Source: Cardiocondyla obscurior
Taxonomy: Eukaryota > Arthropoda > Insecta > Hymenoptera > Formicidae
Direction of reading: 5' to 3'
NCBI RefSeq assembly: GCF_019399895.1
Contig: NC_091869.1
Location: 248,001-312,000 of the forward strand
Length of the DNA: 64,000 nucleotides
Position numbers and translations under genes: made by a program
Shown: positions 39,201-53,700 of the stretch, in pieces
How positions within the stretch are numbered: the stretch's first letter is position 1
How the letters are laid out: every line of letters starts with the position of its first letter
Notes under the pieces: generated by a model
Databases searched by the model: none
Told to the model about the DNA's origin: nothing
Seen by the model: only the letters and a program-made list of their open reading frames with translations

Positions 39201-41020
39201 ACTGTAGCAGTTGAGGTTGTTTAATATCGTCGAGGTGTACCGATAAGATATTGATACATGAATATATACCTTCTTTCATTTTCTGTTTGTTAAACATATT
39301 ACAAAAAAAAAAAATTGTATGAGATAGTTGTAGTTTGTAAGATATGGAATTATTTTAGAAATTAATTTCTTTTTTAATCTGACAATTAAAATGAGAATTA
39401 CTTGAAAATTAAAGGAGGTACTGTTCAATTTCGGTAATTCTTCTTTTCTATCTCTCTACTTCGCTCTCCTTAAGCATATCTTTTGAAGGAAACTGTTAAA
39501 TCTATTACGGCTGTAAAGCTCGATCACGGTCACGTTTCGTGAAGAGGGTCGAGGATCGAGCGGCGAGTTGCATCTTAGTAAGAAAGAGGGAGGAAGGGGG
39601 GGAAGAGAGAGGGGGGAAATAAAAGGAAGAGACGGATAAGTGTGTTTTGTAGTTTCGGTGGGCCAGGTTGCAGGTAGGCGGCGAACGGACCCCTGAAATC
39701 ACTCGAAAAATGAGGGGGTACACAGGCCTCTGTAACATTTCTTTTTTTCCTGTTCAAACGCGATATAATCGTTTGTCCTCTCGCGAAGGGTGGACGTGGA
39801 AGAATGACGGTGAAAGGGATGAAAACTACGTAGTAGTTCTGTCTCCGTAACTCTTTCAGTTAGATAATTGTACACATCAATTCTTTAAGTACTTACATAA
39901 AAAAAAAATTAACGTTTATATATTTTTTTTTCTAATAATATAAAATATTAGTTCGTAACAATGAGTTAAATTTATATATGCATGAAAATGTATACGTAAT
40001 TTTTATGTTAAATTTAAATTGTATGAATCGTTTCTTCTTTTTTTTTTTTTTCATTCAATAAGTTGAAAAATATCGGAAAGATTTACAATTTTAATTTTAA
40101 ACTTTAACGTTTTATGAAAATGAGTGAAAAGACGTAAATGAAGCGGAAGACACAAATGTAACAAGTCAAAAGAATAGGCATCGCGTAGGCCTTCATCTGT
40201 AGAACGTTCGTCTCTTTAGAAAAAAAGGATCGCTAAAACAAAGGTACTTGATGTATTTCTTTGAGACACGCTATCGGAATATTAACGCTCTTCTTCGCTC
40301 ATACAAAGAAAGTAATGATAGTTTAGATAAGTATAAATAGGAACAGAATATACATATCGTATTATCTTTTGTAACCAAAGAGCACATAATTTATAACAAA
40401 TTTCATCTTTATTAACAAAAATTCTAATATTAAGAGATAAAAATTTTTAATATATGTACATTTCTTTGCAAATTGATCTAGTAAAAGTTGCTATTTACAA
40501 AGACTTTTATTAAAACAAAAGTATAGATCTGTCGTGATTTCAGTTTTACACTTGTATATTGTTTCTACTTATTCTTAATACATTGTATTGTTAAGATGCG
40601 AGGATTAAGAGATAAAAAAAAAAGAAATAAAATAAAAAATGATGAGTGCGTAATATCTCTTTTAACTGATTATAGAAAGTCAGTCTCAAGTTGTTGAAAT
40701 CGTGCTAAGCGTTTTTATCTATGAGTGCCGATCTTCTAGACGAACTATTTATAGTAAAAGCTTGAAATTTCAAGTTATTTTTCATTTTATAATAAGATAA
40801 TACGTAACTGAAGATAGTATACAATACTCATACTCGGTGAGTTTTTTTCTTTTTCGTTACGTCAAATATGCATTCAGAAATTTTCGAGAAAACTTTTTTT
40901 AAGTAAATAACTCATATAAGTTATCAAAAATTTTTTCAGTTCTCTCGAACATGCACTCGGAATTTTTCGATAAAATATTCTTTTTTTTTAAAGTAAATAA
41001 CTTCTATAAGCTATCAAATC
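33205..41020. other. Intergenic, no gene recognised
   Basis: AT-rich sequence with a few GC-richer patches (about 36.77-37.05 and 37.7-38.15 kb). Frames there (36773-37093 plus, 36751-37119 minus, 37733-38152 minus) are rich in Arg, Ser and Pro, as expected from GC-rich non-coding DNA, and overlap on opposite strands. No exon chain was found. The right end holds the 3' UTR and flank of the transporter gene, with minus-strand AATAAA candidates near 40507 and 40408. Confidence 0.55.
40868..41017. repeat. Imperfect tandem duplication in the transporter 3' UTR
   Basis: Two related blocks, 40868-40929 and 40951-41017, share ATGCAYTCRGAA, TTTTCGA, AAGTAAATAACT and ATAAGYTATCAAA in the same order. 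They differ by substitutions and T-run length. They begin four bases past the transporter stop codon, so the transcript would carry both copies. Confidence 0.8.
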
Positions 41021-44000
41021 TCACGCGGTTATAACTGCTGGTAGTTGTTTGTTGCCATCGTTGCTATTCGTTACGTCCACCTGACCTGTTCTCGATGTCA
41101 CATCTGTTTCTTGATTTTTCTCCAGATCAATGTAATATATATGCCGCGCGGCGTAGCATAGCATCATCATTTCGATTAACAACAACGCGTTGCACGTCAC
41201 TGAAATTGAAAATAATTATTAAGCGATATTACCAATTGTACGATCTTACGTTCAAATTTATTTATTATCACTGAAAAAAATTTTGTAAGATTGCAAAACA
41301 TTTTTTTAAATTTATATTTGTCCGAGTACGTTGTTTGAAAAATGCATTGAGAAAGTAAATTTGTAAAATACTTAGAAAAAGTCTCGTTAAAGTAGATACG
41401 ATTTTTTGCACAATTAATAACAATAATTTTATCAACATTGATAATGATAAAAATATTAATACCAAAATTAAAGCAACGACGTATCGTAGAATTTCTAAAA
41501 TAAAAGAAATCTTTTGTGATACAAATGATATGCTTGTCTCATGCTGGTTTGAGAAATTTATTCGTAGCACGTATAACGAGTGAATTTTTATGGCGCTCGC
41601 GGATGCTGCGTGACGTCCCTTTTTCAGTAGAGCCAGTCTCTTTGTTACAGTTGGTTGTGCTTCATAGGGAAGCGAAAAGTAGAGACGCATTTTACATTCA
41701 AAGTCGAACGATCTTATCATATCTGCTTAAAAAAAGTGCCGGGCCGTGAATTTATCATCTTTTTACCGGTCTCTAAACAGAGATATCTAACGTAGTACAA
41801 TATTAAACTGAATAATAAGCAATAGTTATATGTATTGTCTTTATAACTTTTTAATTACTATTTAATTAATTTCAGTTTTTAATTTTGAATAAAGCAAGAA
41901 GTCAGAAAAAAAATTTTAACATAGGGCACAAATGATAACATATATATTACCGTTGGCGTAAACTGTCGGAGTGAGAGGAGGGTTGCACGGGTATACACCT
42001 ACAGAGGGCAGACTTCTGATGATTCCTGTCTGCAGCTTAGTAAATAACATTACCAACTGTAAAACTAGCGTTTTAAAATGCAGCTTGGCCTCTGAAACAG
42101 AAACGAAATAATATCGATTTGAGATCTCTGTTTCTGAATAATACATTAACATATTTCGTGCGCACCTTTTTTTTTTTTTTTTTTTTTTTTATTACGTGAA
42201 AGAAATCTTAAGTAAACGAGCATATTCATTACCTGGAGCTACTGCATGTAGAGTCTTTGTAGTGATGGTTAGGCTGTACAATCCTAAAAGTATGCTGATT
42301 ACCATGATTGGTTGAAGGAATACGCTGTATTGCGTGGCGAGTATTGGATTTTCAGCATCCATAAACAGTAATACGAAGTATAGGAGACTCTGAAAATATG
42401 AACGTTTTTTTTATAGTAATCGAAGCGTAAAGGTGATAGAGAAAGAGAAAGAGAGAGAAAGGGGGATTTTTTCTTTTTTGTTACCTGAGCGATAGGAAGT
42501 TGTAGGGCCAGGATTCCTATCCAAGACAAATTGGCGTCGGTCATTTGAAGGTTTGGAAAGGGCAGACAGGGCCAGCAGCAACAGGGCCCTACTCGTAGCA
42601 TTAATGTTGGCGTCTCGCTTATCTTCCGGCGACCGACATCCACCAAAAGGAGATAGAGTCGGTACAGCGAAATCATTAAGAAAATCTGAGTTATCGCTTC
42701 CGATAGTAACTGGCCTCTGCCGAAAATTCAAGGAACGTTATTATTTTGACAGATTTTGCGAAAGGATTAAATAAGTATTTAAAAAAAAAAAAAAAAAAGA
42801 GAGGTTCCGGGGAAATTAATGTGTGAATAAAATAAATTTAGATTATTTTTAAATAAATTTGAATCTGAATTGAAGATTCTTATACAAGTGATAATTTTTT
42901 TTTTTATCCTATTGACGAATAATTTTTTAAGACATTGTATATCGAGATTTAATATTGAAAAACCTTGCCAATAATTTTTACGTATAGTATACATAAAGTT
43001 GCGAGTTGTATTTTACTTTATACCAAATCTGAAGGAAGCGTAGAATCGTGAAAGGAAAATACTAACGCTCATGTTTTTATTTTACACTTCGCTGGTGGCA
43101 AGTTTCACTCGTTATTTCGATATTATTAAATAATCGCAATAGGTTCTTTTTACCTTGGTATCGCAATCGCTATGAGGCTGCAAAGGCTTACGACAGGATA
43201 TACCAATAGAATTGTAATGGCATTTGTTTTATAAGATTCTGATTCTTTTTGGGAGAAAACATTACGACAAGCATTGGCAGAAAAGTATATCGTGACGACC
43301 AAAATGATCGAGCCAACGCTTAGCAATGCAGTACCAAATGCATCTAAACCTAAAAAAAAAAAAAGAAAAAGAAGATAATTAAAAATATCAATTTATTTTT
43401 AATATCGTAGAAGGATAATTGAAAGAGCTTATTTTATATATTAATTTATATACATATAATATAATGATTTACATTTTAATTAAAAATTATTATCATAATT
43501 CTCCGACTTGTTTTATCAGCGAAGATAATAATAACGATAATAATAACATCATTGATAGACGTAATGAACACGTGTAAATTTCTCACAATTAATTAATCAC
43601 TGTTTTATCACTGTCAATTAAAAACCTAATGAGAGTTAAAATGCACAGATAATTTGTTACTATCAAAACAGCTTGTGATAGAACATTTTAAAATAGATTT
43701 CTCTTAATGCTATTTTATCGTATCATTCTTTCCTTATCGCGTATCTTTCTAGAAGAAAATTCTTATAAGATTTATACCACGAAACAATTATCTAAAGGCG
43801 ATAAATGTAATCGATTGCAGTATATTCAGAAGTTTAAAAATAGATAATTAGGATTTATATTTATGCGCAACGTCCAATTTGCGAAAAATAATCTCGTTTT
43901 AATTTTTAATCATACGGAAACTTTTGTTTAAATAAAAGCAAATATTTAATAGTGGAAACAAATAAGATTACACAATTGGTTGCGTACTCTAATATTCTAA

Positions 44001-45747
44001 ATAAAGAGCACACACGCAGAAAGGAAGGAAGGTACATATACGTATAGTTACGCGATATGGAAATTGAATCGAGATGCTTATCAAATGTTTACTGTCGCGG
44101 GAGTTACTTGTTTAACTTGCTCGTTGAAGAAGCTTAGTAATGATGTTTGCGGTATGAATAATACAATTTTTTTTTTTTTTCGCGAATTCATAAAGCGCGT
44201 ATGAAATATTCGTAATTCAAGAAAGTGTTTGATTAAATGACTTTTTGCATTTTGAAGAAAGATCTTCGTCGTACACATTGCACCGATTTTATTTGCACGA
44301 GCTTACGTTTTATAAAATTACAACCGCGCCTTGCATTTTTTTTGTTCTTTTTCAGTGCATTGCTCATTACAGTCGCACGTCTTCGTATAATGTTATTCAA
44401 GTTGGAACGTCAACTTTATAATACTTTGCCATAATTTATTTGTTGAATTTATAAGTATTATCAGAAAATGTACACGTGTACGTGTAAGAGAGACAAGTAC
44501 CCTTCGCGTATAGTTACGTATGTCAATTTTCGAGGATGTTCAACTCGTGCGAATAAGGCCTCGTGTACCAGACCTGAGTTCACAACTTTCACCGATGCGC
44601 TTACGTCGCTCAATGCAAGCGTATCTACGTTGTATGCATTGCGATAAATTCGTTTTCGTAAAAAAACGGCTGTGCTGTAACGCGGCGTATTTCCATACGT
44701 GCAAATTGTATACGAAAATATCTGTCATTACACGTGAGAATGATTTTACTCGAAATCTTAAAGGAAGGAAATAATTTCCGCGGCACTTTAATGCCTTGGT
44801 ACTTCTATTGCGCGTTTTTTTTTTTTTTTTGCATCTAACTTGGAATGTCTACTTTAAATACGTAACACACTTTCTATAATTATCTGCAACAACGATATTG
44901 ATTAAGCTAAAACTTCAACGCTGTTAACTCATAATTGATATTTATCAAGTATGAAAATATATTCGACCTTTTTTTTTATGCGTTTAAATACGTTATTTAA
45001 GAGAGTTAGAAATAAAAAAAGTATTTAAAGTAATTCTTTTATATTTGATTATTTATTCGGTACGTATTTATTGTAAAAAGTAGTTATATTTAGGTTAACC
45101 ATATGGTAAAAAATTCTTTGACATACATATAATTCGAGAAAGTGAATTATTACTTTTACATGAGAGACGACAGTTTTCCTTGAACGAATGGTGTAAAAAT
45201 AATTGTTTAAAAATGCAAAGCTACATAAAAAGAGACCTTGATATACCATAAAAGTATTTGAAAAAAAAAATAGGAAACTGTCCACAAATAAAAAATTTAA
45301 TAATAACTGAATTATTTAATCATTTACTTGTTTGGCTTTCACAATAATTGTTTTTTCTTTATTGAATATTTTTATTTTAATTTACTAAATATATCATACA
45401 ATTCCTATTACACAACGTTAAAATAAAATTATTTATTGTTAAACAAATATTTAAAATATTATTTCGAAGGCGTCTCACTTATATCGATATCGTTAATTAA
45501 ATTAATTAATTAATTTTCCCTATATTCTATCAATTGTTTTATCTGACCTTGTGTCTTGCATTTTTCGTTTAAAAGTAAAAATCCCAACTCTGTTAACGCC
45601 GGGCTTTATCGGTGAAATTACCGCGCCGTTATCCGGATGTTGGCGAAACTCACTTTCTACAAGTTCGATAGCGGAGGGCACGTTATTCGGATCGCAGCTA
45701 GAATCCGCGTCAAGTTCTCTATGGGCGAAGTTATCGGGATTGTTCAT
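41021..45747 (-). CDS. Organic solute transporter subunit alpha (SLC51A family)
   Basis: Six exons join in frame: 45747-45654, 43349-43154, 42716-42485, 42389-42233, 42091-41951 and 41199-41021, giving 332 aa with a TGA stop. Exon 1 ends at a consensus donor, GAAA/GTGAGTTT, which makes the junction read VES-LDAF. Seven hydrophobic segments are visible, starting near residues 34, 73, 99, 160, 190, 230 and 275. The family hallmark is the cysteine cluster after the third span: GPCCCWPCLPFP, Cys 142-144 and 147. YPVVSLCS in span 2 is also typical. In vertebrates the alpha subunit pairs with a single-span beta subunit and moves bile acids and steroids across the basolateral membrane. The insect substrate and partner are uncertain, and no beta-like gene is in the window. 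The C-terminal tail is polar and cytoplasmic. Intron 1 is about 2.3 kb. Confidence 0.93.
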
Positions 45748-47896
45748 CGTTGCAGACGCTTTCGAATTCGTCTAAAGAGAATTGCCGTATCACTGCACTC
45801 TGTCGTATGTCTCACTCGCGTTTGACGCAAACTGTACGCTCGTATGAAGTAGTCTTACAGGTAAACCCGCGCGCGAGAGAGAGAGCCGATCGCGGCTGTC
45901 AAGTGTGAACAGTGAGAGTAAGTCCCCCACTTTTACTCGTGCTGCCACTTAGGTCGCGATGTTGTAATGAACTATCACTTGTAAAAAGCGTGCGTGCCTT
46001 GGCGCGAGGTTGGACGTTATAATGTATTAAAATTTCTCATATAACGTAATTAAATGCAAACACGTAAAATGTCGTAATATACAATATTATATCAAATTAG
46101 CATATTAAAAAATATATCTTAACTCGTACGTTGTACATTTAAATATGTATTTTATAAGCTGCTGACTAAACGAGTGTACGCGTATCACTTTTTAGAGGAT
46201 GAATCATGTAACAATTTTGAGTATCGAGTAATTCGACTTTAAAACTTTACGTAGGTATAATTAACTTGGCCAATAATGTGAACCATTATTGCCTTGACAA
46301 TGCTCATTAGTTTAATAAATATAGCGCTATCAGCAATATTAGTACGTTGTTATTACGCCGTGGAGTTTCTTTTTTATTCTTATTTTTTTTTAAATTTATT
46401 ATATATAAATTCAAGATTAAATTATTGTATACTTTTTTTAGGAGGCCAGTTATGGGCACTTAACATTTTTTATTTTCTAATATTATTAATTAAAAATTTT
46501 TGCCGTAATATTTTATGACTTACCGTTAGTAATTCTTATTGGTTAACGGTATTCACTGGTTTAACTGGTCTGAAAGGAAGGAAATATGCACGTATCTTCG
46601 TACGATACCCGTTACCGACTGTCGCTGAATTTTTCAACGGCAGCTGCGCAGTCGCGAATAAATGTTTAACAAAATCGCAGTTTATTTGTAGCTGGACGTT
46701 GAGCTGTTATATCAAAAATTTCTTTTTAATAATTTAGTATACATTTGTATGTTGTTAAAATGTAATATCTTCTCTTTATACGACGACAAAAAATTCTTTT
46801 ACATGTATTTATTAATTTTTGTTCATTAACAGTTCAGTAACAGAATATATGATTGAATTTTATAGCTTTAAAGTAACTTATGGGATTCGAAGAATTTAAA
46901 AAATTCAACCTCAAAGTGAGGAATAAAATTCTGCTTCTAATTTTAAATCAATAATTCCTTAACGGCTTATAAGGGATTGAATTTTACAGGCTTCGCAAAG
47001 ATTCGAAGTAGATTTATTAGAAGATTGAAGAACAACTTTATCTTTAAAAGAAATATGCTTGCGGATATTGTTTTTATTGAAAAAGTTGTATTGTCTTTTT
47101 CATTTGTAAAATATGAATTTATGTGTATGTCGGATAAACTTTTAATATAACCAGCTCTTTTTGGATTTTTAAATTTTAATTTTTACAAAGATAGATACGT
47201 GTATAAGATTTTTAAGTTTGAAATTTATTTTCCACATGTCAGCGTTATTCAAAATTTTTATTGGAATATTAAACGGAAAACTTTCGACACGTTCAATTTG
47301 AAGAATTTACATTATATATTTGCAATACGTTATGACAACACACGGATGGCACGAAAAATTTTGGTAGGTTGGTGCAGCGCGATCGGGGGAAAAATTGGAA
47401 ACCGGAGAAATGATTGATGGCCTGTTCGATGCCTATAGTTTCGATTCGTATCTGGTTCGTTAATATTTTTTTCCAATCTCTTTTTCCTCGGCCGCGAAAT
47501 ATCGCAAATGAAACTAGCGTCACGTATTTTAATCGAACAACAGAGTTTATACGCCGAAATAATTATTAATTCATAATCCTGAAAAGCATTTTCTCCGGGT
47601 TTAATAATTAATTTACCAGACGTGCGTCGTTACTTTTTCGGTTTTCGGATCGCCGTTCGGCGACGGACGACGAGATGGTATATCTTTCTTAAAGACCAAT
47701 ATCGGCAAAGTTTCATCTCGCCGGGAGTAGAGCTTGATAAATGCTTTCCTATAAGAAGGGAAAGAGGTAAATGCGACAGCGGTTTTAACTAATTTTCGTT
47801 ACGTGGTTTTCTACCAGCCGACCCTACCATTATGTTCCTACAAACGTTAGACGTGGTTGATATTAGGTAGGATATTAACGGAAGAGTGAAATAAAG

Positions 47897-47902
<6 letters not shown>

Positions 47903-47928
<26 letters not shown>
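47903..47928. repeat. (GA)n microsatellite
   Basis: An uninterrupted run of about 12 GA dinucleotides. Confidence 0.9.
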
Positions 47929-49137
47929 AAAGCGATTACAATCGATTCGATCGAAGAACTTGAGATATATCAGGTAGACGAATCTCAAAAACTCAAGCTA
48001 GGAGAAGCTCTTCGTAAGACGGAGAACCTTTTGGAGCTCGTATATGTGACCTTGGGGTTGGCGAAGAAGGTGGGATGAAAGGGGTCGATTCCTTGTGCAG
48101 ATTAAGCGCATGCATGTGAAACCGCTTTCTCTGCTGGCGGTGCTGTTTGTGAGCTTTTTAAAGGTTGAAGGGTACACTTGCGAAATTGGCTTCGTTAATG
48201 CATATTGATATTGACATGAGAAACTCTATTTCGATATAGTAAAGATGTATAGTAATATAACTTATTTACGCGTTATTATAGAAAAATATACATCCATCCC
48301 GCGTTGCAAGGGCATAAAAAGTGCAAGTAACAATTATTTATTGCGTACAATTTTAAATTTACTGCAATGTAATTTATTTAACACTTAAAAACATTCTCTA
48401 TGCAAATGTCGCGTCAAAGATATAACATTTGTCTATCATTATTATTTATAATAACGTAAGCTGAAAATATGCACATCAGGTTTTTAGAATTATTACATTA
48501 AAAATATACAGCGACGCTCGTACGTATGTACATGTGAAAAGAAAGGAAATTCATAAGGAATTTATCTTAACCTTATCGCCAAAACGGTCACGTTAGAGCA
48601 AAAAGATGTGAGTTGTAAGGCGAGAACGGGAATAGGTGCAATAAGAAATTCTATTGAATTCAAGTCACGTTCGCTTTTGGAAAATTATGCATTTTGTCAC
48701 CTTACTGTAATAGAGTAAGAATACGCTTGCGAAGATATTTACTTTAATTGATTGTCTGAAGCATTTTTGAATATTAATACGCTGCGGTATACTGTCTCTT
48801 TATTCTCAAATTTTTTTTCTTATTTATAGACTTTTACTTGAATAATTTATAATATTTTAAAATATAAATTTTGCACGCCAATTTAATAATATTCATAAAT
48901 ATTGAAGTGAATAAATTAAATGATATTTATTACTTTATCGCAAAGAGAAAAAAAAGAACATTTAACGCTGGAATTTTATAATAAGTTTATTTTAAATGTA
49001 GTAAGTTAAGTAGGTTTCTTAAAAAATAGCGCGCGTGGTTTCTTCTAGTTTAATAAATTTTAGATATATTTTGTCGCACTCGCAGAGATGTGACGAGATA
49101 TTAAGTCGGTCATAGATACACGACCAGCCTTGACGTG

Positions 49138-49145
49138 TATAAAAG
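49138..49145 (+). promoter_or_regulatory. Orphan TATA-like motif on the plus strand
   Basis: GTGTATAAAAGTGGC is a strong TATA match. About 160-190 bases downstream a possible donor, CGAAAG/GTAAAA, ends at 49336. No ATG occurs between them, so at best this would be a non-coding first exon of an unknown gene. No downstream exon was found. Confidence 0.2.
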
Positions 49146-50700
49146 TGGCCTTTACACCGGCAATAAATATTGAAATCATATCGATTTCACTGCGAATCAA
49201 CCACTTTCTCGCTCTTTAACGTCGTTGACAAGAACAATACATCGCAATTAACAATAATTTTATTCTTTGCATTACGACACAAGGTTTCGTACTTTAATTT
49301 AAAGAATAGAATTTATTTATTTAATTTACACGAAAGGTAAAAAAAAAATTGTCTGCGTTTTTTATGATTTGTTAATACAAAAAACGCTAGGATACATATT
49401 ATTTTTTATTAAATTATATTTTTATTGTACAAAATATAACGCGAGACATAATTAACGATGATTATCTTACACTTGTGACGGAATGACAAAAAGTTGGTAA
49501 CGTTTATCAACGAACAAAGTCCAGTATCTTTTTTAGGATAACGTTTAGTTACTGACCGCTGATTTTATCGATCTGCGTCGTGGAATATATTGCAATGCCG
49601 AGTATTATTGTGAGTTTAGAAATTACTAGAAATTGGATCATTGGCACATTCGACAAATTCCACTCGTTAATGGCACCCGCCGTGAGTTCGATCGTTCCAA
49701 TCTGACAAGCTCGGAATTTCGTCGAAGCGCGAGACAATGGCTCACTTTCGCGGCTGTGTCGGTAGCGTGCAAATTTGCAAATAAATTTTGTGGGCATCGT
49801 TATTGATTTCCGTTCAGGAATTGGGACAATTGACTAGATGCGACGGATAGTGTGGGTTTACATACGTTTACATTCGTGGCTTCTCTCGCCTCCTTCGAAC
49901 ATTACAGATATGAAAACAAAAAAAGGACTCACATGTCTCGTTTTTTAAGTAATACATTTTTCACACACATTAACGTTAAAAATAACTAATATTTTTAATT
50001 CAAGTAAATGGTATAGATTTTTCCAACATTTATTTATAAGTTAATCCTACTCGTATATAAATATCATTAAAGTAACATATTATATTATTATTACATACAT
50101 ATTATAATTTATAACTTTCATAATAAATTTGCAGAGCATTTTGCTAAGCTTGAAATTTCATTTCGATCTAAGGCTCTACGTCTATTAAATTTCTATTAAA
50201 TGTCTCCCTTTTTACGTGAAGTTTTGAATTTAATTTAATCCGATCTGCATGCGTAAAACGAGAAGTTATTATCTGCGAACACGAATACCTAGCACATCCC
50301 TATTAATGACTGACGTATTAGGGCCTCGTCGCGTTGATAAGCTTACAAAGAGGCGGCCGATATTCATCTTCTCCCTCTCTCTCTGTCTCTCTTGCTCTCT
50401 CTTTATCCGTAATATAACACTAATTACTTCTCCGAGGTACTTAAGAGTATCCATCGAAAGCTGCTAAGTTTAACTCTGTTAATAACTTTGTTATTTGGCG
50501 TAGTAATGAACGAATCGTACAGAACAGAATATAACACGATACTTTCTCAATTCTTCATCACTTCAAAAATGCAAATCAAATAAGGTACAATGTACATAAT
50601 ATTTTCAAACTCGTACTAGCAATTGTTCTTGTATATTTTAGTATTTCTCTATTTTTTAAATCCTTTTTCCGCATTTAGATTAACTTACTCGGTATATTAA

Positions 50701-50732
<32 letters not shown>

Positions 50733-53700
50733 TACTTATACCTCTATTGTTCTTTCCCGCGAGAAGTATGAAGAGTTATGGAATATCATAATCTGCTTAT
50801 ATTTCTTGTTTATCGTAAAATGAGACTTTAGTAGAAATTACAACGACTTCTCAATCTTCCTAATTTTCAAAGGGCCACAATGTCTTTTCATTCTTCTTTT
50901 GAAAAGAATATTCCTTTTGTGTATAAATCCGAAAAGATATTTAAAAGAAATTTTTTTTTTTTTATGTGAAAATCACAGAGAATTAAAATGAAATTATGAA
51001 ACAAAATTATAAAACGATAGGAGTATGAACATGTATTATAAAATATAAATTTATTTTACCATTGAAAAGCCTTTTCTCAGTTTGTCGGAAACCTTTTAAC
51101 TACTTATGTGAATTATTATTCGTACCATACGAAGTTGATCTCATTAAGGAAGTACAACGTAACGCAATATCCCTGGCGATGTATCATTTTCCATTTCGTT
51201 ATAAGCATGATTACACGCGCGTTACGCTTTAGGCACTTAGAAATGGAGAAGGAAAATAGTATGGTTTATAGAAATGTTTTAGCAGCGCGGAAAATAAAAG
51301 CGAGGGATGTTGAACAGCGTTATAAAGTGTTCTGTACATTTTACTACTGCCTTTATGGTATTGTCTTCACGGTCTATTTACAGCCGTTGCGATATACTGG
51401 GTAGTACGCGAAAAACAGATTAAAATTATAAAAATTTTGCTTTTAAACATAAAAGCATTGCTTTTAGTGCCAATGTTAATTTAAGAAATTTTATCTTGGC
51501 TGTTTTTAGGAAATAAAGCGAGTAAAAATAATGCAACGAAGGGAATTAAGGTGAAAAAGGGCACGAAACGTAAGTATTGAAAAGAAATAAAAAAAAAAAT
51601 TATGTAAAATTATATAATGAGGTAGAACAATTTATCATTTTATTCAAAACGCGAGGAATCTTTTCCTCGCCAAGTATTTATCACGCGGAAACTGCCATTT
51701 GTCAAATGTATTCTCGAGTGCTCCGTTATACGCATTTATATTGTATTGAATAGAGAAAGAAAGAAAAAAAATGCAATTTTAAAGAAAAGAGAGAACGTAA
51801 GATTTCTTTTAAACAGAATGCACGTTCCAACATCTCTCGAGCGTGTGATAAATGCATTCTCGCGCCTCTCTTTCTTCTCTTTTGCACGACAATGTCTCGT
51901 TTTCATTGTTGCCTTAGACTCGTATGGAAGGACTAGCTGTTGCGCACTTTCCGGAGAGCAATCAGTCCGACGTAATGCAGAATCACGTACCCGTACTTCA
52001 TATAGTAAATAAAGTTGCCATTTTATCTTCAATTTGCGCAGCGCAATTATATGCAATTCCCCGATACGATACAAATGCGAATTACCGTAAAAGCCCACGG
52101 CATGCAACGGTTGTATAACGGGATTAAACGAGATTAATGAAAACGAAAAAAGAAGAGGAGCAAAAAGAGAAGGCTATTAATACGTGTAATAGAAAACTTT
52201 TTTTTTTTTTCTTTTTGAATCGCAACCGAGAAATAACTCGCAACGTGAAGGAATACTAGCGTCAGTATAATTATTGCGCAATATGATACGAAGATGAGAG
52301 CAAAGGGAAATGTAAAATATTGTTTTTAAATTATATAGAATTTTCTTGTTTTCGCACGTGGAAAATTTCTCGCGCTAAGACCGACATGGGCGGCTTATGG
52401 GAACGCCTTTTCTCCTTTTCGTGTCGGCGGGGAAAAATATTTTTCTTATTCTTCCCGTGATCCCCATGTGCAATACATACGTGTGTTATCCCGCGACTTG
52501 GCGACGTAGGTCGGATACAAAGTAAGGGAATAAGGGAGACGTCTTTTCGCGGCTGTCAACACGTCTCTCGACGCGATATGACACAACGATCGGTAGTTAT
52601 TCTCGCGAAATCGTATCTCCTCGCCTCTCGTTTCGCGAACCATTTCCTTTAACGGGCACCGTCTGTCAGTTGCTTTATGCGCAATTCGTCGTCGTGGATC
52701 ACGATTTTACTAGGTGCAATTGCTATTCTAGCAGAACAGTGTTTGCTGCTCGCATTTCATATCGAATTTCGCGAACGTATGCGCGTCCAGTGAAGAAAAA
52801 TATTCTCACCGCGTGTAATTATGAAAATATTATAATGGTGAATGTATAATTTGATGGCAAAATATTGCAGTCGCGTTCACCGAATAAAACGAATTCTTGA
52901 TAAACGAAAGAATATTATTTCCTGCTTGCTTTCTTTCATCTTGATATTATTTGGGCACGATAAATGCATATTCAGAATGTTTTCATAAATTGTGATTACT
53001 TTGGTATTATTACGAAATATAATAATTATCATAGTCAAGATGAAGCGTGCCCGTGAAAAATTTGCAAATAAATAAAAGATCAGGAAATGAGTAAATATAT
53101 ACATAAATTAAACAAGTGAAAAATAGATATAAATTCATATATGAAAGAAATTGAAGTAAAATTATAATACATTTTCCTCTCATTTTTCCGTGTCTCTTTG
53201 TACGCAGGAGTTGAGTGAAAATCGCAGCTTGCAATAATGTTGTACGAAATTATTTCCGTTAGTTTCATCAAGTTCTTTGAACACCGTCGCGGAAAAAGAT
53301 AAATTCTTTCGGATCGTTACGTTTTTTAATTTATTACTTTTATTCGTTATTCCCTTTGCGTTTTTACATTTCATATAATTTTGCTCCTTATTTATTAATT
53401 TATTTATTAATGAGAAAAAACATTTTATAATAACAGCAGTGAGGTATTAAAATAATATTTGCGGGACAAGTTGGTGCAAATAGTATCGATAAAAATACTA
53501 TAATAATAATGATAATTTTGAATATCGAAGATTTAATAATATATCGTGAAAAAAAAAAAGAACCCAAGTCTTTCGATCATTATATATGTTTATAGACTAC
53601 CGATCAATCATGCTGTTCTGCTCTTGGTTAACCGCAAACAATCCCGACCATTGCTACGATGTTGTCATTTTAAATTAATTCGTCGCACAAAATGTAGAAA

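Noticed and set aside
41268..41720. A 150-codon hydrophobic open frame on the minus strand
   Set aside because: It lies wholly inside the last intron of the transporter gene. That intron's splice sites are clear and its flanking exons join in frame. AT-rich intron sequence readily yields Leu/Ile/Phe-rich frames.
45520..45653. Longer version of transporter exon 1 running past the donor
   Set aside because: The frame continues to a TAG at 45520-45522. However, the consensus donor GTGAGTTT at 45653 gives the phase needed by the next exon and a family-like junction, while later donors tested give the wrong phase or a stop.
49549..49797. An 82-codon minus-strand frame with one hydrophobic segment
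   Set aside because: It has a methionine start and a plausible membrane segment, but no promoter, partner exon or family resemblance. Length and composition are within chance.
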